Of a stretch of DNA of 44,883 nucleotides, positions 1 to 9,708 are shown piece after piece (position 1 is the stretch's first letter; every line of letters starts with the position of its first letter). The notes beneath the pieces were generated by a model. It was not told the origin of the DNA. It saw nothing but the letters and a program-made list of their open reading frames with translations, and did no database searches. A program made the position numbers and the translations under genes. The DNA comes from Prorocentrum cordatum (lineage: Eukaryota > Sar > Dinophyceae > Prorocentrales > Prorocentraceae): assembly GCA_963575745.1 (NCBI GenBank), contig CAUYUJ010014333.1:320001-364883 (forward strand), written 5' to 3'.

Positions 1-570
1 GGAGGGTCCTCCCCCGCGTGTGTCGCGCCGGCGCGGGCGCCCCGGACACGGCGGCGCTCATCGACGGCTGCCCGGTAGCGCTCCTTGGGCGCATTTTCTT
101 CGAGGTGGGGTCAGGCGGGCACATGGCCTCGTCCACAGGAGGGCGTGGGGGGGAGGAAAGGAGGAGGATGGAGGAGGAAGGAGAAGAGGAGGCAGACGAG
201 AACGAGGAGGATGACGATGAGAAGGGGAAGGAGGAGGAGGAGGAAACAAAAAAAGAGGGAGGCGGGAGGAGGAGGAGGAGCAAGAATGTCAGGAGGTCGA
301 AGGAACACAAGAATAATGCGAGGATGAGTGCGAGGGGGATATTACCAGACACCCTTAGGGGAGGGGTCCGAGTAGGGAAATCGGATCCCGTCCTGGCCCG
401 ATTTCCGAACCGCGCTCATCAGTCGCGACACGGAGCCCTCTCGAAGCCCATATGTCGCGACACCGAAACGACAGACAGGCACAACAAAAGCGACATCCCG
501 ACGGCGATGCCACGATGGAGCCGTGGGTCGACTACATCCGCCGAGCCACGCTGCGCGCAGAGCAGCTCAA

Positions 571-571
<1 letters not shown>
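1..571. other. GC-rich low-complexity stretch, no supported gene
   Basis: The first half contains a purine-rich GGA/GAGGAG block (about 150-290) that reads as a run of Glu, Arg and Lys in one forward frame. No domain, no splice-supported exon and no repeat partner elsewhere in the window is visible. Long frames here follow from the purine bias and are not evidence of a gene. Confidence 0.6.

Positions 572-611
<40 letters not shown>
572..611. repeat. (CA)n microsatellite, about 20 units
   Basis: Perfect alternating CA, followed by a short degenerate CACCATCACAC tail. Confidence 0.97.
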
Positions 612-612
<1 letters not shown>

Positions 613-1402
613 ACCATCACACATTCGGAGGCGAGTTGCTAACGAAAGACGTGGCGCATGGTGTCGAAGGCTGCCAACCACGAGCACAGCTGAGAGACCC
701 TTGCGGCGTCCACTCGCTCTTGCTCCACGTGGCAGGAACAGGAAGTTCGCTGGCTGCCATGGCATCTGCGCGGATCTCTGCGATGCCATTTTCACGTATC
801 TACTGGTTCAAACATGTCAGAATGCGCTTGGAGAACGGGTTTTGCGAGCTGTCTCGCTGTGAAAAGGAATAGGCGTCGCTCGCAACGCGCCGAGTGGACA
901 AATAACGCCAGGGCGCTTGTCTGTCGCGCATGCGCAAGGCGCGATCATCTCCAACTGATTCAGCACACCCAGGTAACCACGCGCGAACAGCGGGTCCATG
1001 ATATGATCACTTCTGCAACAGCGCCACCCAATTCTAGGTCAGAAACGGAGGACACAGCGCCGCCGACCAAGAAAAACACCCAGCGCGCAAAGCATCGTTC
1101 TTCACCCTTGGCGCCTCGCCGCCCTCCTTGCCCCGGGCCCGCGCCGTCGGAAATCCCCACGTCGCCCGCAAAGCCATCGACCATACTGTCAGGACGGTAC
1201 CGAGCGGCACCCATCAAATCAGGCGGCGGGGCAAACCACTCGAGACAAGTAAACAATATGCAGACGCGGAGCTCTTCGTGGACCGCGCGGGAGAGAGCCT
1301 GCCTGTCTTGGGCTGCGAAGGCGTCGGACAAGTCCAGTTTCGCGAACAACCCCCCCCCCGCCCCCAGAGCGGAGCGGCGGGCCCACCACTGGCGGGCATC
1401 GC
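612..1402. other. Intergenic, no feature recognised
   Basis: Mixed-composition sequence without a recognisable domain in any frame, no tandem repeat and no clear match to the dispersed repeat families found elsewhere in the window. Confidence 0.5.

Positions 1403-1484
<82 letters not shown>
1403..1484. repeat. (ATC)n microsatellite, about 27 perfect units
   Basis: Perfect ATC repeat that degenerates into ATC/ACC/CCC units up to about 1540. It is the same motif as the very large tract at 40.45-42.0 kb. Its frames give poly-Ser, poly-Ile or poly-Met, which are artefacts of the repeat. Confidence 0.97.
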
Positions 1485-1485
<1 letters not shown>

Positions 1486-1599
1486 CCATCACCATCATCC
1501 CCATCACCAACATCATCTCCATTATCATCATCAGATCATTCCCTCTCCATACTCTCCACCCTGGTCCTCTCCAACGACGCCGCGAACGACCTCGACCTC

Positions 1600-1790
1600 G
1601 ACGACGAAGCCACGACGGCGGCGAACTCGACCTCGACGCCACCAGCGACGCGCAGGCGCCCTGGGGGCGGCTCCGCTCCGAGAAGCCGGTGCGGACGCAC
1701 ACCAGGCTGCCCCGCGCGATCGGGCCGTGGGCCTCCTCGCGGCGGCGCGCACACGGTAGGGTTGGCGTTGGGGGTGGAGCCGACTGAGCT
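1600..1790 (+). other. Possible exon-like segment, function unknown
   Basis: After the ATC tract one forward frame gives a mixed, non-repetitive peptide (for example GGELDLDATSDAQAPWGRLR) for about 55 residues. No family is recognised and no splice sites could be defended. It may be chance coding-like composition in GC-rich DNA. Confidence 0.12.
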
Positions 1791-1817
1791 AGCCCAGCAT
1801 TGGTTCCGGGATCAGGA

Positions 1818-1834
1818 GGGGGGGGGGGGGGGGG
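1818..1834. repeat. G17 homopolymer
   Basis: Uninterrupted run of 17 G. Long G/C runs recur through the window (for example 35818-35832) and are likely sites of sequencing length error. Confidence 0.95.
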
Positions 1835-2862
1835 AAGAGGTTTCGAACTTCTGGGTTCGGGACAATCTCTTAGCTCGGTCGGCCTCTGGGGGCCGTTGTC
1901 GGGCCCTGGGGCTGCAAAGAGAAAGAATCCAGAGCGAAAAACAGATGGCCCCCCAAAAGGGGTCCGAGAACCGACTCAACGCGGATTGCAAGCACCCGCG
2001 TGCGGGCTGCGCGGCGGCCTCGGGTCAGCCCTCCGGGGGTATCTTCATTGACGCAGTAGAGACCCCCACTAATACGGGGCGCCAATCCGCAGGACCCATT
2101 TTTCTGGATTCTGTGGCAGTTCGGAGCAGGCCCGGAATTGCAACAAAAACTCAGCGCGACGGTCCGCAGAGGGGCATTCTTGTAGGCTAGAGCTGTATAA
2201 GATGCTCACATGTAGGTCCGCTGGCCCACCCACCTGTCAGGCTGCGACCCGCGGGCCGCTTGAATGCTATGCGTGTCTTGGAGCGAAAGGTGCACAGTCC
2301 CCCGCTCCGAGCAGCCGGAAATGGGAAAACCCTGGCCGGGCCCAGCAGAGCCTCGATTGCCGCGTCAACCACGTGCCGTCGGCGCCCTGCGACCCCAGAG
2401 GGTAGCCCGCGAAACCTCGAGGGGGGGGCGAGGCTGCTACAGCGCCGCATGGGATCGTTCCCACTCTCCGCCGAGCTTTAGCAGGAGGGAAAGTTGGTCT
2501 TCTTGCAACTGGAGAGGTCCCCCGGACCACTGCAGCCATCGCGAAGTTCCCCCCGCTCCTGTTGGCAGGATCGTTTGCCAGCAGCCGAGGCGACGCCTAC
2601 AAAAAAACACATTGAGCGCAGTTGCCCGTATTCCCCTGCATTGATTGATTTTCTCGGGCCAATCCAATTCAGACCTCCCGGCCGCCTCCACCGCGAGGGC
2701 GGCCTTCCAGGAACGCGGGGGGGGGTCCAAGGAGGAGGAACGCGGGGGGGGTCCAAGGAGGATGCACCGTGCCGTCCTTGGACTCCTGTCAGGCCCCGCC
2801 CCGATGCGGTACGGTGCCTCGCCGTTCGGCCCCGAGGGCTGCAAAGCTATGCGCCTCGCGGG
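1835..2862. other. Intergenic, no supported gene
   Basis: GC-rich with two near-identical GGGGGGGTCCAAGGAGGA blocks at about 2717-2765. Several overlapping frames are open on both strands, but none shows a recognisable domain. Confidence 0.5.
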
Positions 2863-3030
2863 CGAACACACATCTCTGCATCCGCGGCCTCGCTTGCCAG
2901 AGTCCTGGGCCGGCCGCGCGGATGCGGGGCGCTTTTCCGCGGGGGTGCCCCGCGCGGAAACCAGCAGTGCGACCGCACATCCGCGGGAACGCGCCCCGGA
3001 GGCCAAAACGCCAGGCCACGGATAATTGCG
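2863..3030 (-). repeat. Dispersed repeat family A, inverted copy
   Basis: The reverse complement aligns over most of its length with 6247-6420. Shared blocks are CCGCGCGGGGCA, CGCGGAAAAGCGCCCCGCAT, CCGCGCGG and GAGGCCGCGGAT. A third, partial copy in plus orientation lies at 28800-28850 with its right end near 29050-29090. The AAAAGCGCCCCGCATCCGCG core can form local hairpins with flanking CGCGG. Confidence 0.75.
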
Positions 3031-3309
3031 GATACGTTCGACGTCCATGAGCACCGAGGGTCGACGACGCCTCGGGAAACGCCGGCGCGGCGCGGTGCAC
3101 GCCAGCCGTCTGCGGACAGAGAGGGCCTCTGGAGGACGTTTCTAAGAAGCCCCCCCCGCCCTTTTTTTTAGCGGGGTCTTACCATCCAGTCGGGCTGCGG
3201 AGAGAAGGGGTGCTGAAAGTAATCATCCTGGCGAAGGACCCAACCATGTGCACCTGTGTGAAACGCGTTCTGGGTGCCGCTTCCAGTGGGCTACGCAACG
3301 CGTGATGGG

Positions 3310-3985
3310 GCGCGCGGTCCTGGATGTGGGGGGGGGCGAATGTGGGTGGTCCCGCTGGGGCTTTCGGTGGAGCTCCCTGTGGGGCCACGACGCGCTGTAG
3401 TTGGTTGTGGAGACGCATGCGGGCGGTGCCATTAGGGCCTTCGGTGGAGCCTGTATATGGGGCCACGAAATGCTGCGCTGGATGGGGGGGACGCACGCGG
3501 GCGGTCCCACAAGGACCTTCTCTGGAGCTCCATATGGGGCCACGAAGCGCTGTACCTGGTGTGGCGGACGCATGCGGGCACCCCCACTGGGGCATTCGGT
3601 GGGGCTCCATATGAGGCAACGAAACGCTGCACTGGGTGTGGCGGACGCACGCGGGCACCCCCACTGGGGCCTTCGGTGGGGCTCCCTACGGGGCCACAAA
3701 AAGCTGTACTGGTTGTGGCGGACGCATGCGGGCACCCCCACTGGGGCATTCGGTGGAGCTCCCTATGGGGCCACGAAGCGCTGCACTATGGCGGACGCAT
3801 GCGGGCACCCCCGCTGAAGTTTTCGGTGGGGTTCCCTATGGGGCCACCAGGCGCTGTACTGGGCGTGGCGGACGTATGTGTACCCTCACTGGGGCCTTCG
3901 ATGGAGCTCCCTATGGAGCCGCGAAGCGCTGCGCTGGGTGTGGCGGACGCATCGGGCACCCTCTATGGGGCCTTTATTAATGTTC
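3310..3985. repeat. 77-bp tandem repeat (minisatellite), about nine copies
   Basis: The phrase GCGGACGCATGCGGGCAC recurs at 3564, 3641, 3718, 3791, 3868 and 3942, with further diverged starts at about 3332, 3409 and 3487. Spacing is mostly 77 bp, with shortened units of 73 and 74. The rest of each unit reads CACTGGGGCCTTCGGTGG, AGCTCCCTATGGGGCCACGA, then AGCGCTG. Because 77 is not a multiple of three, each unit shifts frame. All frames stay open because the monomer lacks stops, so the long overlapping ORFs here are not evidence of a gene. Confidence 0.93.
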
Positions 3986-4949
3986 AGTGGCCTTGGCGCG
4001 CAGCGCGCCACGATCCGCCTGGCAACCCACCGCTACCGCAGAGGCCGAGGCTGACGCCTGCTCGGCGTGCACAACAGAGGTATGCGGCACCACCTGGGGC
4101 ACCCACGCGGGGCACCCACCAGGCCGTGCCGCCCTCGAAAAAGGGCAGACAACCGAAGCCGTTCCCTCAGGAGCCCTGGCGGGTCGCCAGCCGAGCCTGG
4201 ATCTCGCGCCGCAGCACGACGCTGTCCTGGGGCGTGTAGCCGACCGCCTCCTGGAGGCCCGCGTCGCACAGCGCGAACACCTCCTCCATGAACAGTGCCG
4301 CCGCAGCACCACACCCAGGACCTCCAGCGGCGCCCCCCCCCTTGCCGCCGAGCAGTGCTCCAGGCGACTCACGAGTAGGGGGCGCCTCGGCGGCGGCCGC
4401 CACAATCGAAGCGGCAGGCGCGGCGGCCGAGGGCAATGGGCGGACCAGGCGGTCAGCCCAGCTGTCGTCCTCGAGGCCGCAGTCGCCGGCGCCGCCGACA
4501 GCAGCAGCAGCAGCCGCCGCCGTAGTGTCCTCGGCGGCGGAGGGGACCATCGCCACATCCTGCTCACCGCGAGCTCGGCGGCGCCGAGGCTACGGCGCCT
4601 CCGCCGTTGCCGCAGGCCTCTAGGCGGTGCGCCCGTCGCAGGAACAGGAGGTGCGGCAGGCGGCGCAGCAGGGACACCTGCGCCACCGACTCCTCCACCA
4701 CCAGCGGCAGCGCCACGGGCGGCGCGAAGCTCGGCGTCGAGCATCGCCGCCGCGGCGCGCACGATGCCCTCGGCAGTGCGCAGCAGCCGAGCGGTTGCCG
4801 CGCCCCGCGCCAGGCCAGCAGCGCCGTGCACAGCCAGCGCAGCCCCGCGGGCCGCGACCAGCGCCGCACGGCAGTCCGTCGCCGCCGCCATCGGAGGCCC
4901 GCGGCGGGCTAGGCGGCCCTGCGGCGGCGGGCTCGACGCGGCGCGGTTC
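3986..4949. other. Segment interrupting the 77-bp array
   Basis: The minisatellite stops after GCACCCTCTATGGGGCCTT and resumes near 4950 with TTCCCTCACTGGGGCCTT. The roughly 0.96 kb between has unrelated sequence rich in GCC/GGC. It probably entered the array by insertion, although no inverted termini or clean target duplication could be defined. Confidence 0.5.
4140..4891 (-). CDS. Candidate coding segment, alanine-rich, unknown function
   Basis: The minus strand from an ATG at 4891 gives an alanine/arginine-rich helical peptide (MAAATDCRAALVAARGAALA...). A second minus frame (4556-4167) takes over with more normal composition, including EEVFALCDAGLQEAVGYTP and QDSVVLRREIQARLATRQ. Two frames are needed, so either there is a frameshift or intron near 4560, or this is not a gene. 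No domain is recognised. The G/A-rich composition could keep frames open by chance. It lies wholly inside the insert that splits the 77-bp array, so if real it belongs to that insert. Confidence 0.2.
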
Positions 4950-5095
4950 CCTCACTGGGGCCTTCGGTGGGGCTCCCTATGGGGGCCACGAAGCGCTGCA
5001 CTGGGCGTGGTGGACGCATGCGGGCACCCCCACTGGGGCCTTCGGTGGGGCTCCCTATGGGGCCACGAAACGCTGTACTGGGTGGGGGAAACGCA
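4950..5095. repeat. 77-bp tandem repeat, two further copies
   Basis: Same monomer as 3310-3985 (CTTCGGTGGGGCTCCCTATG, GGCCACGAA, CGCATGCGGGCACCCCCACT), in the same orientation. It appears to be the right-hand part of one array. Confidence 0.93.
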
Positions 5096-5854
5096 GGGGG
5101 AGGGAGTAGGGGTAGGAGGAGGGGGAGGGGGAGGAGGAGGAGAGGAGAGGAGGAACGCGGGGACCGTCTCTTCAAAACGAGGACCCGACACCACAGGATG
5201 GTTGGGAAGTAAGGAAGCCCCTTGTTGGCGCCATCAACACCCGGGTGCACGAGGAAGGCTGGAGAAGAAAGCACGGAAGGACCCAGGGAACAGCGAGTCC
5301 CTTCCGAGAGCGGTCCTGGTTGCAGAGTCTTGCGGGAGACGCCAACGGCACGGTGCACACGAGTCGCCCGCGGGCTTCCATGGGGGGGGGCCCTTCCTCA
5401 GCACTTGCCATCGCTCAGACGCCCACTCCCAGTGCATTGTTTGGTGTCGCGCGTGTTTCTCCAGATGGTCCAGGATGCTCTGGCGCTGGCCTCGCCGAGA
5501 AAAATGCACACGTCCGAGCGATGCCAAGAGAACCCCCCCCGCCCGCTCGGCGGGGCCCGCCGCCTCTCGCGGGACCCCACCCCTGAGAGCCTGGGCGCTG
5601 CGAAGCAAAAGTGCGGCAGCGCGGAGAAGCACACCGAGGGGCCTGAGCGGCGAACGTACCCGTACCCGCGCCCTCGCGGTCTAGATTCCGGGGCGCGGTC
5701 GACCCAGGGATGGTCTGCTACGGCCCCGCCGAGAGGGCGAGGGGGGCTTCTCAGAAAGGCCCCCCGGAGGCCCTGTCTCTCTTCGTGGACGGCTGGCTTG
5801 CACCGTACCGCGACGGCGTCTCCCGAGAGGTCGTCGATCCCAGGTGCCTACGAG
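5096..5854. other. Intergenic, no supported gene
   Basis: Starts with a GGA/GGGGGA block (5100-5160). Around 5675-5705 a short stretch (CGCGGTCTAGATTCCGGGGC) resembles 28755-28785 and may be a dispersed-repeat fragment. No domain is visible in any frame. Confidence 0.45.
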
Positions 5855-6002
5855 TGGCGAACATTGGCCGCACGCACAAGGGGGCAGAGGGAGGGGGGAA
5901 GGCTCCTTAGCGTGTGGCTGCTTCTCCGAAGGAGCCAGCCTCACACCTGCAGGCAAGGCCCGCGCCTTCTAAGAAGCACAGAAACTTCTAAGAAGCCTTC
6001 CC
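5855..6002 (+). repeat. Dispersed repeat family G, copy 1
   Basis: Aligns with 32910-33035. Shared features are the AAGGGGGCAG region, GGCTGCTTCT, the GCAGGCAAGGCCCGC region and TCTAAGAAGCAC. It contains several CTTCTNAGAAG palindromic motifs, the same motif found inside the neighbouring MITE. Confidence 0.6.
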
Positions 6003-6012
6003 CCCTCCACCA

Positions 6013-6213
6013 TTCGGCGGCGAGCGAGGGGGGGAGATGAGAAGGAGAAGGCCTTCTCCGAAGGCTGTGGGACTTCTCAGAAGCCCTCGCGATTTCTGAG
6101 AAGCTGTTCAGTCTTCGGGGAAGGCTTAGAAAACTTCTCAGAAGGCCGGGGACCTTCCAAACCTTCTGAGATGGCCTTCTACTTCTCACTTCCCCCCTTC
6201 GCTCGCCGCCGAA
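6013..6213. mobile_element. MITE-like element with about 45-bp terminal inverted repeats, copy 1
   Basis: Begins TTCGGCGGCGAGCGAGGGG and ends with the reverse complement of TTCGGCGGCGAGCGAAGGGG. The inverted similarity continues through GATGAGAAGGAGAAGGCC against GTGAGAAGTAGAAGGCC. The interior is built from CTTCTGAGAAG-type palindromes. Its 201 bp have no coding capacity. Related copies lie at 32422-32613 and 27957-28205. The flanks share CCA but no confident target duplication. Confidence 0.75.
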
Positions 6214-6246
6214 CCACACACACACCTCTGCGTGACCGAGAGCGTA

Positions 6247-6420
6247 TCCATGCCCGCGTTCTTGCGGCCTGGCTTCCGGAGCGCGCTCCCGCGAATACGC
6301 CGGTCGCAGGGCGCCCGCGGGGCTGCCTTCCGCGCGGGGCATCCGCGGAAAAGCGCCCCGCATCCGCGCGGTCGCGGCCCAGGGTCCCGGCCCGCGAGGC
6401 CGCGGATACGGGCAACTAAT
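6247..6420 (+). repeat. Dispersed repeat family A, plus-strand copy
   Basis: Matches the reverse complement of 2863-3030, including GAGCGCGCTCCCGCG near its start, CGCGGAAAAGCGCCCCGCAT in the middle and GAGGCCGCGGATA at its end. Confidence 0.75.
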
Positions 6421-6470
6421 TGGGCAGCAAATCGCGAGAGCCTCCCATTCCATCTTGTCGGCTCTTGCGA

Positions 6471-6567
6471 ATCGACGCCAATCGACGCTGGAAATCGTCG
6501 CTACTCGACGCGAAATCGACGCTATCTCATCGACCCCCACACGCTAATCGACGCTCCTCGACGCTGA
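6471..6567 (+). repeat. Degenerate ATCGACGCT repeat
   Basis: ATCGACGCY and CTCGACGC units recur with irregular 9-16 base spacing. Related in flavour to, but different from, the TCGATCCTCGA tracts at 24.2, 26.8 and 28.3 kb. Confidence 0.7.
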
Positions 6568-6685
6568 AGACAAAATTACGCCGGCACACAAGGCTCAAAC
6601 GACTTGCTACAGCAGGATGCGTTCTTCGCCCACAGAAAGCCCTGGACCCTTTGCTTCTGCAACATTTTCAACCGGAGCGACGTAG

Positions 6686-6880
6686 GACTCGGGTTCGGGG
6701 GACTGAGGTTGGCTGGACAGGGCCGTCGGGAACATGATAAGACTCAGTCTGAAAGGTGACGCGAGCTCCCGCTGCAGACCTCCCACCCAACTGGACCGTC
6801 CGAATTCGGGAAGGGCCCGTCAAAAAAGCGTCGGCCAACCCGAGCTCTGGTGAACTCGAGTCTTACGCGTTCTGATTCGA
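6686..6880 (+). repeat. Dispersed repeat family B, copy 1
   Basis: Aligns along about 195 bp with 33051-33247. Shared blocks are GGACAGGGCCGTC, GACGCGAGCTCCCGCTGCA, CGAGCTC and CGAACTCGA/TGAACTCGA followed by TCTTACG. No frame gives a domain. Confidence 0.8.
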
Positions 6881-6884
6881 GTCA

Positions 6885-7049
6885 AATCGATCTACAATGA
6901 CCCTGGGGCCCGAAGACGGACGAAAACGCCCGGTAAACAATTCATAACAAATTGCAGCGCCTGGATATCGGGGACCCCCTCTTGGCAGGGCCCACAAGGG
7001 GGTGGCGCGAGGGGAGGTGGCTTTCAAAAAGGCGGCGGGATTTCTGAGG
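6885..7049 (+). repeat. Dispersed repeat family C, copy 1
   Basis: Contains CGATCTACAATGACCCTGG, GGCCCGAAGACGG, ATTGCAGCGCCTGGAT and GGCGCGAGG, followed by an AAAAGGCGGCGGGATTTCT block. The second copy starts about 285 bp downstream, so two copies sit almost in tandem. Confidence 0.8.
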
Positions 7050-7169
7050 AGGTTTCTGGTGCACTCCCGGGACCACCACTGAGATCCCGATGCTGCGAAC
7101 AAAAGTGCAGAAGAGCGCAAAAGCACGACCGGGGCCCTCGACCCCGTCACTCTGCGGCATTTCTCGAGC

Positions 7170-7320
7170 CCGATCGATCTGTGATGATCATGGGGCCCGA
7201 AGACGGGCGAAAACAGCCGGCGTGAAAACATTGCAACGCCTGGATCTCGGGGACCGCCTCTGCGTGATGGCGCGAGGAGGGAGGGGTTCCCAAAAGGCGG
7301 CAGGGCTTCTAAGAAGGCAG
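7170..7320 (+). repeat. Dispersed repeat family C, copy 2
   Basis: CGATCTGTGATGATCATGG, GGCCCGAAGACGGGCG, ATTGCAACGCCTGGATCTC, GGCGCGAGG and AAAAGGCGGCAGGGCTTCT follow in the same order as copy 1. A third, shorter copy lies at 25928-26015. Confidence 0.8.
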
Positions 7321-7445
7321 AGGGGGGGGCTTCTCAAGAGGCCCCAGGGGCTCCTAAGACGCCTTCCTGGAAGCCCCATGTAGCCTCCTGAAAGACCCCC
7401 AGGCCTTTTCGGAAGGCCGCCTCCCTCACCCCCTGGTGGAAGCGG

Positions 7446-7498
7446 GAGGAGGAGGAGGAGGAGGAGGAGGAGGAGAAGGAGGAGGAGGAGGAAGAGGA
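7446..7498 (+). repeat. (GGA)n tract
   Basis: GGAGGA repeat with a few A interruptions. It abuts the upstream side of LINE-C. Confidence 0.9.
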
Positions 7499-7559
7499 AA
7501 CCCTGCTGGGCGATACTCCGATCACCTCCCGCGACGGGCGGGCGCCAGACACGCCAGAC

Positions 7560-8250
7560 CGCACTGCGCATCGCGTGCGAGCTCTGCTGATGAAAGGCGA
7601 GCTCGGCCAGGCTGCCGCTGCCGCCTGGGGGCCGGCCGCGCAGCGCACTCCCGCCGAAACCGCAGAAACCTTCGTGCAGCAGGGCCCGCAAGCACCGGAC
7701 GGTCCGGATGTGGACGGACCTGCCGATGCAGAGTCCGCGCGCAACTGCTGCGAGACGTGGAGGAAGAGCTGCGCAGTCACTGGCGCAAGGTGCCCCAAGG
7801 GGCAGGAGCCGGTCCGCAGGGTGACCAGTTCGAGCACAGGCAGCCGCTGGCTCACGCGGCCGGGCGGGGGGAGGCTACGGCGCGTGTGCTGGCCGCACTC
7901 GCTGGGGGAGATGTGCCCCGGGAAGTGCTGACGTTGGCGACGGCGGGAAGGCTGCTGGGCCTGGCCAAGAAGAACGACAGCACCCGGGTACTGGCCTGCA
8001 GATCCGTACCGCGCCGGCTGCTGGGCCGCGCAGTGTGCAAGGCGAGACGAGCCGCCATTGCAGACACAGTCGGTGACTGTCAGTACGGCGTGGGACAGTC
8101 GTCTGGCACGGAGGCTCTACACAAGGCGTTGAGCGCCAAGGCGGAGCAGTTTCCGGACCACGCGTATGCTTCCCTGCGCTGGAGAGGACTCACTTTGCAC
8201 GCCAACGCTCTGCGGACTCCTGGGTGTACGCTTACTTTGACGACGTGTAA
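7560..8250 (+). pseudogene. LINE-C: reverse transcriptase fingers and palm fragment
   Basis: This is the N-terminal part of a decayed non-LTR reverse transcriptase. One forward frame gives LTLATAGRLLGLAKKNDSTR, then VLACRSVPRRLLGRAV and a QYGVGQSSGTEAL block. That is the fingers region of the RT type common in dinoflagellate genomes (L-xx-xKxDGxxR, then a QxGxxxGxE block). After about 8140 the frame decays, and the palm region carrying motifs A and B cannot be found. The catalytic motif C appears in a different frame as AYFDDV (about 8230-8247), followed at once by a TAA stop (8248-8250). Family assignment rests on these motifs and on the restriction-like endonuclease further downstream. The true start was not found. 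Confidence 0.65.
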
Positions 8251-9020
8251 GTGATCATGCCGCGGCGGAACCTGAGAAGCCTCTTGGCTGAGGCACGGCG
8301 CCTCTTCGGCGAGCTCGGGTTGCAGCTGCGGGAGCCGAAAACACGCCTGTGGTTCCCCGCCGGACCGCCGGCCGACCTGCCCGCAGACCTGGCCCAGTAC
8401 ATTGTCAGAGAGCTCCCCTGCCTTGGGAGTCGCGTCTCCTTGGTGCGCCCGCGGCCAGGGGAGCAACAGGACGATGAGGACTGGCGAGACGTCCCCGCGG
8501 GCGTGGAGGATTTCCAGCGTGCTCGCGACGCAGCCGCGGGGGCTTGACAGTGTTACGATGAGGGCGTTGCGGCCGCGATATCGAGTTTGATCGGCGCGCA
8601 GCTCTCGGACGACAGCAACGTACTGCTTGTTCTCCCGCTGAAGCTCGTGGGCGCGGGCTTCCAGAGCGCGGCGCTGCGGGCCGACGCTGCCTGGGTGGCG
8701 TCGTGGGCCGCGGTGGAGGACGCCGTGCGAGCCGACCAGGGCTTGCCGACCGAGGCCGCCGCCCGCGCAGCGACGCCCCGACTCACAGCAGCGCTGGCGA
8801 CAGCGCGGCCCGCCTTGGCGCCGCAGGCGCAGCAGCGCACGCGAACACCCAGAAAGAAGTGTTCCAGCCAGCGACGCGGCGGGTTCACCGCGACCTGCTG
8901 CGGCGCTTGGTGACCCAGGGGGGCAAGGACGGGGCAGCCCTGGTTCGCAGCGCCGGCGGAGAGGGCAGAACCTGGCCCTGGCACCCTCGCAGGAAGGAGC
9001 ACCTGCTCGGCGACGACGAT
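8251..9020 (+). pseudogene. LINE-C: RT C-terminal (thumb and connection) region
   Basis: Directly after the stop that follows YFDDV the same frame continues VIMPRRNLRSLLAEARRLFG, then GELGLQLREPKTRLWFP, the region that normally follows motif C in these RTs. From 8580 another frame gives LLVLPLKLVGAGFQSAALRA and DAAWVASWAAVEDAV, matching the 'LPxRxGGxGLxSAxxxAxAAYxASWA' signature after the thumb. At least two frame changes are needed between 8250 and 9020. Inactive as it stands. Confidence 0.65.
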
Positions 9021-9708
9021 TTCATCGTCAGTCTCCGGTGCCGCCTCCTGGTCGCAGACCCCGCGGCGAGCAGCGGAGCGCCGTGCGCGCACCGTGCGAC
9101 GACAACCGGCGCGCTCTGCGGATGCGTGTCCCAGAGGCGCTACGGTGTCCATGACGCACAGGCCCGGGCTCCGCGCGCCGCCACAAGTGGTGCCGGGACG
9201 TCCTCGCAGCGTGGCTACGAGAGGTTGGAGACGCAGACTGAATGCTGACAGAACAACACGTCCCAGGGCGGTTCAGGATGGCGCAACAGGGCGTCGAAAA
9301 GTCATCCGTGGTCACCAACCATTCTGTGCGCATGGCTGTAGATGTCAGCGTCGCTGAAGCTTCTGCCAACGACGTCACGGCACGCGCGTGGGCTCGGGCC
9401 TACTGGGCAGCGGCGCGCGAGCGGGAGCTGGAGAAGCGCCGCCGCTACCCAGGCCCAGGCTTGGTTGCGGCCGCGCTGAAGACTGGAGGCCAGAGGGCCG
9501 CAAGCTCTGGGCTTTCCTGCGTGCGCAGGCACCGACTGGCGACCGGCGCGCAGCCAGCGTGGCGGACATCCGCCAGCGATCGGTCATAGCGCTGCAGCGC
9601 GGCGTGGCCACCATGCTGCTGGGCGGCGCGGGGGCCCAGCCGCGGCCGTGGCGGACGTCCTGCCCGGCCCAGGCGGCCGGCGCAATGCGGCGCCGAGGCC
9701 GCATCTAG
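9021..9708 (+). pseudogene. LINE-C: zinc knuckle and restriction-like endonuclease domain
   Basis: Near 9025-9120 a frame gives FIVSLRCRLLVADPA, a Cys/His cluster (CAHRATTTGALCG) and further Cys/His residues, like the CCHC knuckle that precedes the endonuclease in R2/CRE-type elements. From 9242 it reads EQHVPGRFRM, MAVDVSVAEA (9338-9352 encodes VDVSV) and ERELEKRRRYPGPG, fitting the D-x-V core strand and following Lys/Arg-Tyr of a PD-(D/E)XK nuclease. A last frame (9388-9708) gives KLWAFLRAQAP and SVIALQRGVATMLLGG, the usual C-terminus of this family. Such nucleases make the target-site nick. Frames change near 9240 and 9480, so the product would not be made intact. Confidence 0.6.

Noticed and set aside
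814-2190. 458-codon forward frame at the left end
   Set aside because: It includes the ATC microsatellite as poly-Ser and low-complexity GC-rich sequence. No domain is visible and other frames are similarly open.
3401-4239. Overlapping long frames across the 77-bp repeats
   Set aside because: The monomer has no stops and shifts frame at each unit. Several frames on both strands are equally open, as expected of the repeat itself.
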